A stretch of DNA of 64,000 bases, taken from Paenibacillus odorifer (GTDB taxonomy: Bacteria > Bacillota > Bacilli > Paenibacillales > Paenibacillaceae). Positions within the stretch are counted from its first letter, which is position 1. Every line of letters starts with the position of its first letter. The notes beneath the pieces were generated by a model. The model saw nothing but the letters and a program-made list of their open reading frames with translations, searched no databases and was not told the origin of the DNA. The stretch lies in the NCBI RefSeq assembly GCF_000758725.1, contig NZ_CP009428.1, forward strand, positions 3,224,001 to 3,288,000, read 5' to 3'. Positions 1 through 8,000 of this stretch are shown in pieces. Position numbers and translations under genes: made by a program.

Positions 1-28
1 CGCTGAGTAGAGCACTGCTACACTAAAA

Positions 29-68
29 AACCAGAGCATTTGAGATCATCTCTCAATGCTCTGGTTTC
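29..68. terminator. bidirectional hairpin terminator
   Basis: A strong inverted repeat (CCAGAGCATT pairing with AATGCTCTGG, with extra TGAGA/CTCTCA pairing inside) is flanked by an A-run on the left and a T-rich stretch on the right. It can therefore end transcription from either side, including the TetR gene that finishes at position 110. The first 28 bases of the window may be the tail of an upstream gene, but too little is present to say. Confidence 0.8.
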
Positions 69-109
69 TTGAATTTTTGTTTCCGTATTAGCTGCTTGCG
101 TTTCGTTTC

Positions 110-718
110 TTATCCATTTGATTTTTTCATAAACGCTATATGGTCTATTTTGCTGTTAACCAGTGTAATTAACTGTTCTGCCATATAGCTCGCCGAATAT
201 TTGAAATTGACTTCAGCCCAGTGCATAATGACACCTACTGTAGCAGACATTTGGTAACTCAACATAATTTCATAATCCACGGGAGCAGCATCAGCTTCTA
301 TCTCAATCCGCATATCCTCACGCATGGATTCCCGTAAACGGTCGAACAGTTCAACAGTCATTTTCCCACGTTCCACAGCGGATAAGGCCAAAAACTCAGC
401 TTTATGCCCCTCAATATATTCGAACAATTGCAAAATGGAAGGGAAAACCTCTGTTGCCTCAATACGATCCAATCCCTCATAAGGGTCTATTAGCGCTTCA
501 CCTATGCCCTGTAGAAATTCATCATGTATTTCCTTAAGCAAAGCCTCTTTACTCTCAAAATGCTTATAAAAAGTCCCTCGATTGTAATCCGCTCGATTAG
601 TCACGTCCAATATCGTAACTGAATCATAACTATTTTCCAATATTAGTTCAACGAATGCAGATTTCAGAGCTTGGCGTGTTCTTCTGGTTCTTCTGTCTTC
701 ATGCTCTTCCTGTATCAA
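110..718 (-). CDS. TetR/AcrR family transcriptional regulator
   Basis: This 202-residue protein is a likely DNA-binding repressor. Residues about 10-55 form the TetR-type helix-turn-helix, including the stretch VTNRADYNRGTFYKHFESKE; the rest is the divergent helical ligand-binding and dimerisation part, and the ligand cannot be predicted. The start is TTG at 718, preceded by a GGGGG-type ribosome binding site about nine bases upstream. The gene is divergent from the SDR gene at 977, and the shared 258-bp spacer holds a dyad over the SDR promoter, so local repression of the SDR is the natural inference. The family assignment is secure; the target is inferred. Confidence 0.88.
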   Translation of the reverse strand: MIQEEHEDRRTRRTRQALKSAFVELILENSYDSVTILDVTNRADYNRGTFYKHFESKEALLKEIHDEFLQGIGEALIDPYEGLDRIEATEVFPSILQLFEYIEGHKAEFLALSAVERGKMTVELFDRLRESMREDMRIEIEADAAPVDYEIMLSYQMSATVGVIMHWAEVNFKYSASYMAEQLITLVNSKIDHIAFMKKSNG

Positions 719-896
719 AAAAAACTACCCCCAGCTATGATCTTTTTATCGTTCATTTATAATTCCTACTTTAAAAGTAACAAAAGATCAGCCAATGTTC
801 AAGATTTAGACATAAGTAAACACAGAGATCAGTTCTGTTGGTTAGGCGACATTGATTAAAATTCTGATTATTGAACAGATTAACTAATGGGGTGTA

Positions 897-940
897 CTCT
901 AGTAATAGAGATAGGTTATCCCATCTCCTAAGACTATAAT
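897..940 (+). promoter_or_regulatory. putative TetR operator and SDR promoter
   Basis: There are two overlapping dyads. CTCTA (897-901) pairs with TAGAG (906-910), and GAGATAGG (908-915) pairs with CCCATCTC (920-927) with one mismatch around TTAT. A consensus -10 TATAAT lies at 935-940 with no good -35, and the second dyad covers the -35 and spacer region. This placement suits repression by the divergent TetR protein. The dyads are seen; the regulator match is inferred. Confidence 0.5.
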
Positions 941-976
941 ATATAGCCAATTCATAACAAAGGATGCGAATATACA

Positions 977-1744
977 ATGAGTGAATCATATGTAAAAACT
1001 GCTGTAATTACTGGAGCTGCAGGAGGAATCGGTAAGGAGCTTGCCCGTCGATTGTCTGATCGTAAACTGAATCTTGTACTTGTCGATCTGAATGAAGAAG
1101 CGATAAAAAATGTTATCCAAGATTTAGGCTTAAATGAATCTAACTCTTTAGCTGTAGCTGCGGATGTCTCTAATGAAGAAGACGTTCAGAATTATGTTAA
1201 TAAAGCGGTAGAAAAATTTGGTGCCATTGATTATTTTGCAAACAATGCCGGAATTGAAGGTCCAGCAGGTCAAATCGAAGAGCTTAACGTCAAAGCACTT
1301 GATCTTGTATACAACGTCAATGTACGTGGTGTATTTCTTGGACTACACTATGTAATTCCTGTGATGAAAAAACAAAACTCAGGTGCTATTCTGAACACTT
1401 CTTCTCTGGCAGGACTCATGGGCGCACCAGGCATGGCCCCTTACATTATGTCTAAGCATGCTGTAATTGGTCTGACTCGCGTAGCTGCAAATGAGCTTGC
1501 ACCACTTGGCATTCGTGTTAATGCGGTACTGCCAGGAACGATCAATACACAAATGATGCGTAAAATTGAGAATAATTTCGGAAGTGCAGAAGAATACAAG
1601 GCAGCTAACGAAGCTGCAACACCAATGGGTCGCTACGGTGAACCGCAAGAAGTTGCCGCTGTGATGAACTTCCTTCTGTCGGATGAGGCTTCATTCGTAA
1701 CGGGTTCTCTATATACAGTCGACGGTGGTATGATAGGTCAATAA
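977..1744 (+). CDS. SDR family NAD(P)-dependent oxidoreductase
   Basis: A 255-residue classical short-chain dehydrogenase/reductase, the usual length for the family. It has the cofactor glycine motif TGAAGGIG at residues 12-19, an NNAG motif in the central sheet, a serine in TSSLAG and the catalytic pair Y156/K160 (YIMSK), so an active enzyme is expected. The C-terminal VDGG signature is present. The substrate cannot be read from the sequence. AAAGGA precedes the ATG. The gene stands alone downstream of a dyad-containing promoter and opposite a TetR gene, suggesting an inducible detoxification or metabolic reductase. Confidence 0.92.
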   Translation: MSESYVKTAVITGAAGGIGKELARRLSDRKLNLVLVDLNEEAIKNVIQDLGLNESNSLAVAADVSNEEDVQNYVNKAVEKFGAIDYFANNAGIEGPAGQIEELNVKALDLVYNVNVRGVFLGLHYVIPVMKKQNSGAILNTSSLAGLMGAPGMAPYIMSKHAVIGLTRVAANELAPLGIRVNAVLPGTINTQMMRKIENNFGSAEEYKAANEAATPMGRYGEPQEVAAVMNFLLSDEASFVTGSLYTVDGGMIGQ

Positions 1745-1954
1745 TGCAAGCTGATTTCGGTCATTATGGATACTCCAAATAAAGGATTGGGCCTGTGCGT
1801 TAAGCATTGGGTTCAATTCTTTTTTATTTAGGATACCCGGATCGGATTTAATAATAAGCAATCTGTTGAATTATCTTATAGAATATACAAAGGGGAATTA
1901 TTCTTTTAAGTATTGCTCAGTTATTTAGATAAATTGTTGGCGAGGAGTGTTCAT

Positions 1955-2755
1955 ATGCTTGAATTATCTCAACAGGATTTTATTGAAGTGAAACCGTTAC
2001 TTACAGGTGCTCTTATTCATCCTGAAATTCTCTCCATCATCGAGGGAAATAATCCGGGCTGGATTTTTGTAGATCAACTTGTAACACCGAAAAGCGCGTT
2101 GGTATGGAGTAAGGGGATGCAAGGATTTTATATTATAGGCGATCACACCAATGAGATATTTATCAAAAGCTTAGATAGTTATGTATCCAGTCATATTGCA
2201 CCGAGGATGAAAAAGCTTGGGCTGGAGTATTTTGAAGTCTCAGGTCAACACGATGAATGGAATCTGGCATTGATGTTTCCTTCTAGGAAGCTATATCCTT
2301 TTGAACAAATGGTGTTCAAGTTATTCCACAAGCCCGCTGAGTCCCTTAATAATGGGATTAGAACTATAAATCTTAAAATACAGGATTGGGAGAACTTAGA
2401 TTTAAAGCACATGGAATTTGTACATGAGAATATTGATTTATTCTGGTCATCGAAAAAAGGCTTTAAGGCAACAGGCTATGGATATGCTGCTATTGAGGGA
2501 GCTGAGATCATTGGTGTATGTTATTCTAGTTTCGTTACTGTGGATACTCATGCTATCGGAATTGAAACCCTCTCCAAGTATCAGAATAGAGGAGTGGGGA
2601 CCCATTTAGCGGCTTTAGTAGCGGAAGATATACTTGCAAATGGTTTTACACCTTATTGGGACTGTTCATTAGATAATGAAGCTTCCCAAAAGCTAGCTCT
2701 TCGTTTAGGATTTCAGCAAATTCATCAATATAAGTGTAGCGCTTTTTCAATATGA
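1955..2755 (+). CDS. GNAT family N-acetyltransferase (two-part)
   Basis: The 266-residue protein belongs to the GNAT acetyltransferase superfamily. The acetyl-CoA motif QNRGVGTHLAA lies at about residues 209-219. The N-terminal half (about 1-130) is a second, weakly recognisable domain typical of long two-part GNATs. The open frame extends 14 codons further upstream, but the ATG at 1955 has GAGGAG seven bases before it, which decides the start. It lies 35 bp before the response regulator gene and could be co-transcribed. The acetyl acceptor is unknown. Confidence 0.82.
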   Translation: MLELSQQDFIEVKPLLTGALIHPEILSIIEGNNPGWIFVDQLVTPKSALVWSKGMQGFYIIGDHTNEIFIKSLDSYVSSHIAPRMKKLGLEYFEVSGQHDEWNLALMFPSRKLYPFEQMVFKLFHKPAESLNNGIRTINLKIQDWENLDLKHMEFVHENIDLFWSSKKGFKATGYGYAAIEGAEIIGVCYSSFVTVDTHAIGIETLSKYQNRGVGTHLAALVAEDILANGFTPYWDCSLDNEASQKLALRLGFQQIHQYKCSAFSI

Positions 2756-2790
2756 CGGTTTCGCAAATTATTAGGTTAGGATGAACATAT

Positions 2791-3474
2791 ATGAAAATAT
2801 TGCTCGTAGAGGACGATAGAACCATTGCGTCAGGACTTGAATATTCCTTGCAGCAGGATCATTTTGAAACTATTTTATGTTATGATGCAACCTCTGCTAG
2901 GAGGGTGTTGGCGGAGCAGATATCTGAAGTAACACTTTGCATTTTTGATCTCTCTCTACCGGATGGCAGCGGATATGATCTGTGTAAGATCGTGAAGGAG
3001 CGGAGCGATATTCCGGTCATCTTTTTAACTGCGATTGATGATGAGGTCAATGTAGTGATGGGACTTGATATGGGAGCAGACGATTACATAACTAAGCCAT
3101 TTCGGATTCGTGAGCTGTTATCACGCATTAAATCGGTGTTAAGGAGATATAACAAGCAGGTTCAGACCCCGTCTAATTTTGAACTAGAGAATGTACGGAT
3201 TAATACGCTAGAAGGAAAAGTTTATAAGAACGGCAATGAAGTTCTGCTAACAGCATTAGAATATCGTCTGCTTCTGATATTTGCTAATCATGTGGGACAA
3301 GTCCTTTCCAGAAATCAATTGTTAGAGCGGATTTGGGATGTCGCCGGAGAATTTGTAAATGATAATACATTGTCTGTGTATATTAAACGCTTACGGGAAA
3401 AGTTAGAGGATAACCCGCAAGAGCCCACCTTAATCAAAACAGTACGAGGTTTAGGGTATAAGGTTGGTGATTAG
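2791..3474 (+). CDS. OmpR-family response regulator (BceR-like)
   Basis: A 227-residue response regulator. The receiver domain (about 1-115) has the acidic pair ED near residues 8-9, the phospho-acceptor Asp in CIFDLSLPDGSG and the conserved Lys in DDYITKPF. A winged-helix trans_reg_C domain fills about 125-225 and ends in the typical VRGLGYKV. The histidine kinase follows directly, then an ABC transporter, the arrangement of Bce-type antimicrobial-peptide sensing modules. Its probable binding site is the set of 11-bp repeats at 4490-4534. Family confidence is high; the stimulus is unknown. Confidence 0.92.
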   Translation: MKILLVEDDRTIASGLEYSLQQDHFETILCYDATSARRVLAEQISEVTLCIFDLSLPDGSGYDLCKIVKERSDIPVIFLTAIDDEVNVVMGLDMGADDYITKPFRIRELLSRIKSVLRRYNKQVQTPSNFELENVRINTLEGKVYKNGNEVLLTALEYRLLLIFANHVGQVLSRNQLLERIWDVAGEFVNDNTLSVYIKRLREKLEDNPQEPTLIKTVRGLGYKVGD

Positions 3475-3475
3475 G

Positions 3476-4477
3476 ATGTTACGTAACAAAGAATTTAGAT
3501 GGTTATTACTAACGATGTCTACGATCAGCCTTCTGGCGATTATAGTAACGGCATTTATTTCATCAGGGGCGATGGGGATCACGGCGGTAACTTCAGTTCT
3601 GCTTATAGGTTGTTGTTTATTATTTACCCGCTGGAGATACCGCGAAATTGAGAAGCTTTCAGGGTATCTACGTCAAATTAGCAGCGGTAATTATTCGCTC
3701 GATGTTCGTGATAATCAGGAAGGCGAGCTTAGTATTCTGAAAAATGATATTTATAAGGTGACGTTGATGTTATCGGAGCAGCGTTTGCTGTTGCAAGAGG
3801 ATAAAATAAAGCTTACCAATGCGATCTCCGACATCTCCCATCAGCTCAAAACACCACTTACCTCCATGACCGTGATGGCAGATTTATTAAGCGACCCTGA
3901 ACTGAACGTTGAGAAAAGAATGGAATTTACGCGGAAAATCAGTCTTCAGCTCGATCGGATTGGCTGGCTGGTTTCTTCATTATTAAAGTTCTCAAAGATC
4001 GATGCCGGAACCATTCAATTTAAAAAAGATTCAATAAAAGTAAAGAGGCTTGTTCAGAAATCTATGGAGCCCATACTGATTCCAATGGATATTAAGGAGC
4101 AACGGATCCAAATCGAAGGAGAAGACGCTACCTCATTCATAGGCGATTACAATTGGACAACTGAGGCGATGATTAATATTCTGAAAAACTGTGTAGAGCA
4201 TACACCTGCTGGGGGAGTGATCACGATTTCTTTTGCAGAAAACACGCTGTTCACGGAAATTGTCATTACTGATAATGGCAAAGGAATTCCTAAGGCAGAG
4301 ATCCCCTATATTTTCAAACGATTCTACAAGGGGACAAATGCAAACGAAGACAGCATTGGAATTGGACTTGCCTTGGCGCAAAGTATTATCACTGAACAAA
4401 ACGGAACGATTGATGTGATGAGTGAAGTAGGGAAGGGTACACAATTTCAGATCAAATTTTACAAGCAAGTGATTTAA
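3476..4477 (+). CDS. intramembrane-sensing histidine kinase (BceS-like)
   Basis: A 333-residue sensor kinase starting at ATG 3476, one base after the regulator's stop codon. Two transmembrane segments (about 11-31 and 36-55) are separated by almost no extracytoplasmic loop, the hallmark of intramembrane-sensing kinases that rely on a partner ABC transporter to detect peptides. A HAMP-like linker follows. The H-box ISHQLKTPLTS contains the phospho-acceptor H122. The ATPase domain shows the N-box (NILKNCVEH), ITDNGKGIP and GIGLALA motifs. A longer open frame begins 12 bases upstream at a TTG but fits the ribosome binding site less well. Confidence 0.9.
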   Translation: MLRNKEFRWLLLTMSTISLLAIIVTAFISSGAMGITAVTSVLLIGCCLLFTRWRYREIEKLSGYLRQISSGNYSLDVRDNQEGELSILKNDIYKVTLMLSEQRLLLQEDKIKLTNAISDISHQLKTPLTSMTVMADLLSDPELNVEKRMEFTRKISLQLDRIGWLVSSLLKFSKIDAGTIQFKKDSIKVKRLVQKSMEPILIPMDIKEQRIQIEGEDATSFIGDYNWTTEAMINILKNCVEHTPAGGVITISFAENTLFTEIVITDNGKGIPKAEIPYIFKRFYKGTNANEDSIGIGLALAQSIITEQNGTIDVMSEVGKGTQFQIKFYKQVI

Positions 4478-4489
4478 CACTTATAGCTT

Positions 4490-4544
4490 AGTGACTAGAA
4501 TGTCACTTAAGAGTCACTGGAGAGTCATTGTAGACAGATATACT
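4490..4544 (+). promoter_or_regulatory. four phased 11-bp repeats plus -10 (response-regulator box)
   Basis: Four consecutive 11-bp units lie at 4491, 4502, 4513 and 4524: GTGACTAGAAT, GTCACTTAAGA, GTCACTGGAGA and GTCATTGTAGA. They sit one helical turn apart and are followed by a -10 TATACT at 4539-4544, with the last repeats covering where a -35 would be. Tandem 11-bp GTCA-type repeats replacing the -35 are the known layout for PhoB/OmpR-family activators. The likely binder is the regulator encoded at 2791, controlling the transporter genes. Confidence 0.72.
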
Positions 4545-4572
4545 GATCTCATCAACAAATGGAGGTCTAACA

Positions 4573-5256
4573 ATGGATATTTTAAAGATTGAACATCTGT
4601 CTAAAACATATGGTAAAGGCGAGACTGCAGTAAAGGCTCTGGATGACGTATCGTTTTCAATTAAAAAAGGTGAATTCGTAGCGATTATCGGACCATCCGG
4701 CTCAGGAAAATCAACCATTCTGCATTTATTAGGTGGAGTGGATAGACCGACAAGCGGCAAAGTATTTGTAGATAACACGGATATTTACGATTTGAATGAA
4801 ACACAGCTGGCGATCTTTAGACGCAGACAAATTGGTCTGATTTATCAGTTCTATAATCTCATACCGGTGTTGACGGTCGAAGAGAATATCACACTACCGT
4901 TACTGCTCGATCAGCATAAGGTGGATAAGAAACAGTTTGCGGATACCGTGAAGGCGTTGAATCTGGACAATCGTTTAAAGCATCTGCCGAATCAGCTATC
5001 AGGCGGACAGCAGCAGCGGGTATCCATAGGCAGAGCGTTAATTAGTAATCCTGCAATTATGCTGGCAGATGAGCCAACTGGTAATCTAGATAGCAAGAAT
5101 AGTAGTGAAATTATTGAATTATTAAAAATGTTTAATAAAACGTATAATCAAACACTTATTGTTATTACTCACGATGAACGTATTGCCTTGCAAGCAGATC
5201 GGGTCATTACTATTGAAGATGGAAGGATCGCTAAAGATGAGGTGATTCGTCCGTGA
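4573..5256 (+). CDS. ABC transporter ATP-binding protein (MacB/Bce type)
   Basis: The 227-residue ATPase subunit of an ABC transporter. It has Walker A GPSGSGKS (about 38-45), Q-loop, signature LSGGQQQR (about 138-145), Walker B IMLADEPTG and the switch His in ITHDE. These match the BceA/LolD/MacB-type ATPases that pair with FtsX-like permeases. GGAGGT sits six bases before the ATG. The stop overlaps the start of the permease gene (GTGA), so the two are translationally coupled. Expected role: energising antimicrobial-peptide detoxification or signalling with the upstream two-component system. Confidence 0.93.
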   Translation: MDILKIEHLSKTYGKGETAVKALDDVSFSIKKGEFVAIIGPSGSGKSTILHLLGGVDRPTSGKVFVDNTDIYDLNETQLAIFRRRQIGLIYQFYNLIPVLTVEENITLPLLLDQHKVDKKQFADTVKALNLDNRLKHLPNQLSGGQQQRVSIGRALISNPAIMLADEPTGNLDSKNSSEIIELLKMFNKTYNQTLIVITHDERIALQADRVITIEDGRIAKDEVIRP

Positions 5257-7856
5257 ATATCGTAAACAAATTAACTATAAGACATTTGAAACAGAATAAG
5301 CGAAGAACATTGGTTACTATCATTGGAGTCATTATTTCTGTAGCTATGGTAACGGCTGTCGCGACCTTAGGTTTTTCTTTTATGGAATTAATGAAGAAGC
5401 AAAGTATCTCGACAAATGGAGAATGGCATGTCCAATATAGAAATGTTACTAAAGCTCAGCTCAAAGCGATAGAAACAGATGATGCGACAAAAGCACTAGT
5501 GATCTCCAACGATCGTGGTTACGCCCCTTTAGAGGGTGGGAAGAATGAGAATAAACCTTATTGGTATATCAAGGAATATAATGCAGCTGGTTTTAAACAA
5601 TTTCCGATTGAACTGCTGGAAGGTAGACTCCCGAAGACAAACCACGAAGTAGTCATTTCTGAGGAGATTGCAAAGAATGCAAAAGTCCCTTACAAGATGG
5701 GGGAAACTTTAACGCTTGATGTTGGTGAACGTGTCACTAGCGATGATGAAAATAGTGGCCAACCCCTATCTCAGAATGAACGATTACGGACTGAAGAGGA
5801 CACCCTGCTTGAAAAGATTATTCATAAAAAAACAATGAACTATACGATTGTGGGAGTGATAAAGCGTCCTACTTGGGAACCAACATGGTCTCCGGGCTAT
5901 ACTGCCTTAAGTTATGTGGATGAAAGCTTGATTGGAGCAGCCGAAAAAACCACAGCGACGGTAGTATTAAACAAGGTGGATAGCTCCATATACAAGCATG
6001 CAGAGGAATTGGCAAAAGAAAACAATATCGAGTCGATCTCTTATAATAATAGTCTGCTCCGCTACTATGGTGTGACGAATAACGATGGCTTACGTAACAC
6101 ACTTCTTTCATTGTCAGTGATCATTATGGTTGTGATTATCATTGGTTCCGTTTCATTAATCTATAATGCTTTTGCGATCTCTGTCTCGGAGCGTGCACGT
6201 CATTTAGGGATGCTCTCCAGCGTAGGGGCTACAAAGTGGCAGAAGCAGAATTCAGTGTTTTTTGAAGGAATGATTATCGGTTTAATTAGTATCCCCATTG
6301 GGATCATTTGCGGAATAGCAGGCATCGGGATCACTTTTATGTTTATCAATTCAATGATTCAAGATGTATTAGGCATAACAGAAAAATTAACGTTAGTTGT
6401 TACACCTCTGTCTCTACTAACCGCTTGTTTAGTTTCAATACTGACAATTTTTATATCCACTTATCTTCCAGCCAGAAAGGCTTCAAAGATCTCGGCTATT
6501 GATGCGATCAGACAAACAACCGATGTTAGGCTCTCTGGTAAAGCTGTGAAAACATCCAAGTTCGTGCGCAGATTGTTTGGTATTGAAGCAGAAATTGGTT
6601 TGAAGAATTTAAAGAGAAATAAACGCAGGTACCAAGCAACCGTGTTCTCACTTGTCATTAGTATCGTTTTGTTTTTATCTGTATCAGCGTTCACTTCTAA
6701 TATGACAAGGTCGGTAGAACTCTCACAGGATGGGTTGAACTATGATATCCAAGTATATATGGGGACTGAGGACGCTCAAAAAGTGGATCGGTTGACGAAA
6801 TCGATATCCAAATTACCTAATATAACGGAATATAATGTGACTAGGGAACTTAGTGTGAGTTCATGGATTGATGAAAAAAATATGGCGAAAGAATTGCAAG
6901 AGATTGTGCAGGCGGATAAGAGTGTTCTAAAGAACGGGAAATATCCTTACTACATTCAGATTTATGCACTAAATGAACAGAGTTTGAAAACCTATGCAGA
7001 AACGGTCGGCACAAATTATGAACAACTAACGAAGCTTGATCAGATGACTGCTATTGTGAATGATACGGTTACTTTTGAGGATGAGAAAGCCAAAAAAATT
7101 GTCGAGACCAAAGCTTTTCACTCTGAAGTCGGCCAAAAGCTTGATCTTTTTTATACGGATTGGGATACAAAAAAAGAGACGGATTTATTACCCGTAAAAA
7201 TTGCCGCTCTAACTGATAAACGTCCCATGGGTGTACATTCAGCAATGGTTGGTGGAATAAACATCATCGTCTCTGAACAAGTCTTCGATAAACTAACAAA
7301 TGATACGATGAGTAAAGATATTCAAAGTCGGCTTAACTTGAACAGCACAGACCCATTAGCGACACAGCAAGCCATAGAGGAAATGAAAGAGCGTAATATC
7401 TATGTTCAAAATGTGTATCAAAATAGACAAAATAGTGAGCAGATGATCATGTTAATGTCTATTTTCACCTATGGTTTTATTGCTTTGATTACTTTAATAT
7501 CAATTGCGAATATTTTTAATACGATATCAACCAGCATATCCCTTCGTAAAAGAGAGTTCGCAATGCTGAAGTCTGTGGGGATGACACCAAATGGTTTTAA
7601 TAAAATGATTAATTACGAAAGTGTTTTTTATGGAATAAAGTCACTACTATACGGGCTTCCGATTAGTATCGTTATTATGTACTTGATCTATAGATCAATG
7701 ATGAGCAGCTTCTCTTATGGATTCACACTTCCGTGGATGAGTATCTTGTGTGTCATAGCGGCTGTATTTATCATCGTTAGCGCAGCCATGTTATATTCAA
7801 GCTCAAAAGTGAAAAAAGAGAACATTATTGATGCATTAAAACAGGAAAATATATAA
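5253..7856 (+). CDS. FtsX-like ABC transporter permease, duplicated
   Basis: An 867-residue membrane protein starting at GTG, overlapping the ATPase stop by four bases. It reads as two copies of the MacB/FtsX layout: TM1 (about 19-42), a large extracytoplasmic region (about 45-280), three TMs (about 285-400), TM5 (about 470-490), a second external region (about 495-725) and three C-terminal TMs. It is longer than the usual BceB (about 650) and has two external domains instead of one, so it is closer to dual-FtsX permeases. Together with the ATPase and the upstream two-component genes it probably forms a peptide-sensing or resistance module; the substrate is unknown. Confidence 0.88.
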   Translation: MNIVNKLTIRHLKQNKRRTLVTIIGVIISVAMVTAVATLGFSFMELMKKQSISTNGEWHVQYRNVTKAQLKAIETDDATKALVISNDRGYAPLEGGKNENKPYWYIKEYNAAGFKQFPIELLEGRLPKTNHEVVISEEIAKNAKVPYKMGETLTLDVGERVTSDDENSGQPLSQNERLRTEEDTLLEKIIHKKTMNYTIVGVIKRPTWEPTWSPGYTALSYVDESLIGAAEKTTATVVLNKVDSSIYKHAEELAKENNIESISYNNSLLRYYGVTNNDGLRNTLLSLSVIIMVVIIIGSVSLIYNAFAISVSERARHLGMLSSVGATKWQKQNSVFFEGMIIGLISIPIGIICGIAGIGITFMFINSMIQDVLGITEKLTLVVTPLSLLTACLVSILTIFISTYLPARKASKISAIDAIRQTTDVRLSGKAVKTSKFVRRLFGIEAEIGLKNLKRNKRRYQATVFSLVISIVLFLSVSAFTSNMTRSVELSQDGLNYDIQVYMGTEDAQKVDRLTKSISKLPNITEYNVTRELSVSSWIDEKNMAKELQEIVQADKSVLKNGKYPYYIQIYALNEQSLKTYAETVGTNYEQLTKLDQMTAIVNDTVTFEDEKAKKIVETKAFHSEVGQKLDLFYTDWDTKKETDLLPVKIAALTDKRPMGVHSAMVGGINIIVSEQVFDKLTNDTMSKDIQSRLNLNSTDPLATQQAIEEMKERNIYVQNVYQNRQNSEQMIMLMSIFTYGFIALITLISIANIFNTISTSISLRKREFAMLKSVGMTPNGFNKMINYESVFYGIKSLLYGLPISIVIMYLIYRSMMSSFSYGFTLPWMSILCVIAAVFIIVSAAMLYSSSKVKKENIIDALKQENI

Positions 7857-7872
7857 TTATTAGCCCATCATT

Positions 7873-7895
7873 GCCGCGTTTAACGCGGCTTTTTT
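7873..7895 (+). terminator. rho-independent terminator of the ABC operon
   Basis: A perfect GC-rich stem, GCCGCGTT with AACGCGGC around a single T, is followed by six T residues. It lies 16 bases after the permease stop codon. Confidence 0.93.
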
Positions 7896-7949
7896 GTGTC
7901 ATATCTGACACGTTGGTATGTAAATTCTTATAAATTCCTATGATATAAT
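7896..7949 (+). promoter_or_regulatory. hemY upstream region: dyad and extended -10
   Basis: A perfect 6-bp dyad, GTGTCA (7896-7901) and TGACAC (7906-7911), precedes an extended -10 element TGATATAAT (7941-7949). The -35 match is poor, as is common with extended -10 promoters. The dyad could be an operator, but it abuts the previous terminator and no regulator can be named. Confidence 0.4.
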
Positions 7950-8000
7950 GTACACAATTGAATTGATACAGATTATAACCACGAGGTAGGTGTCAACGAA

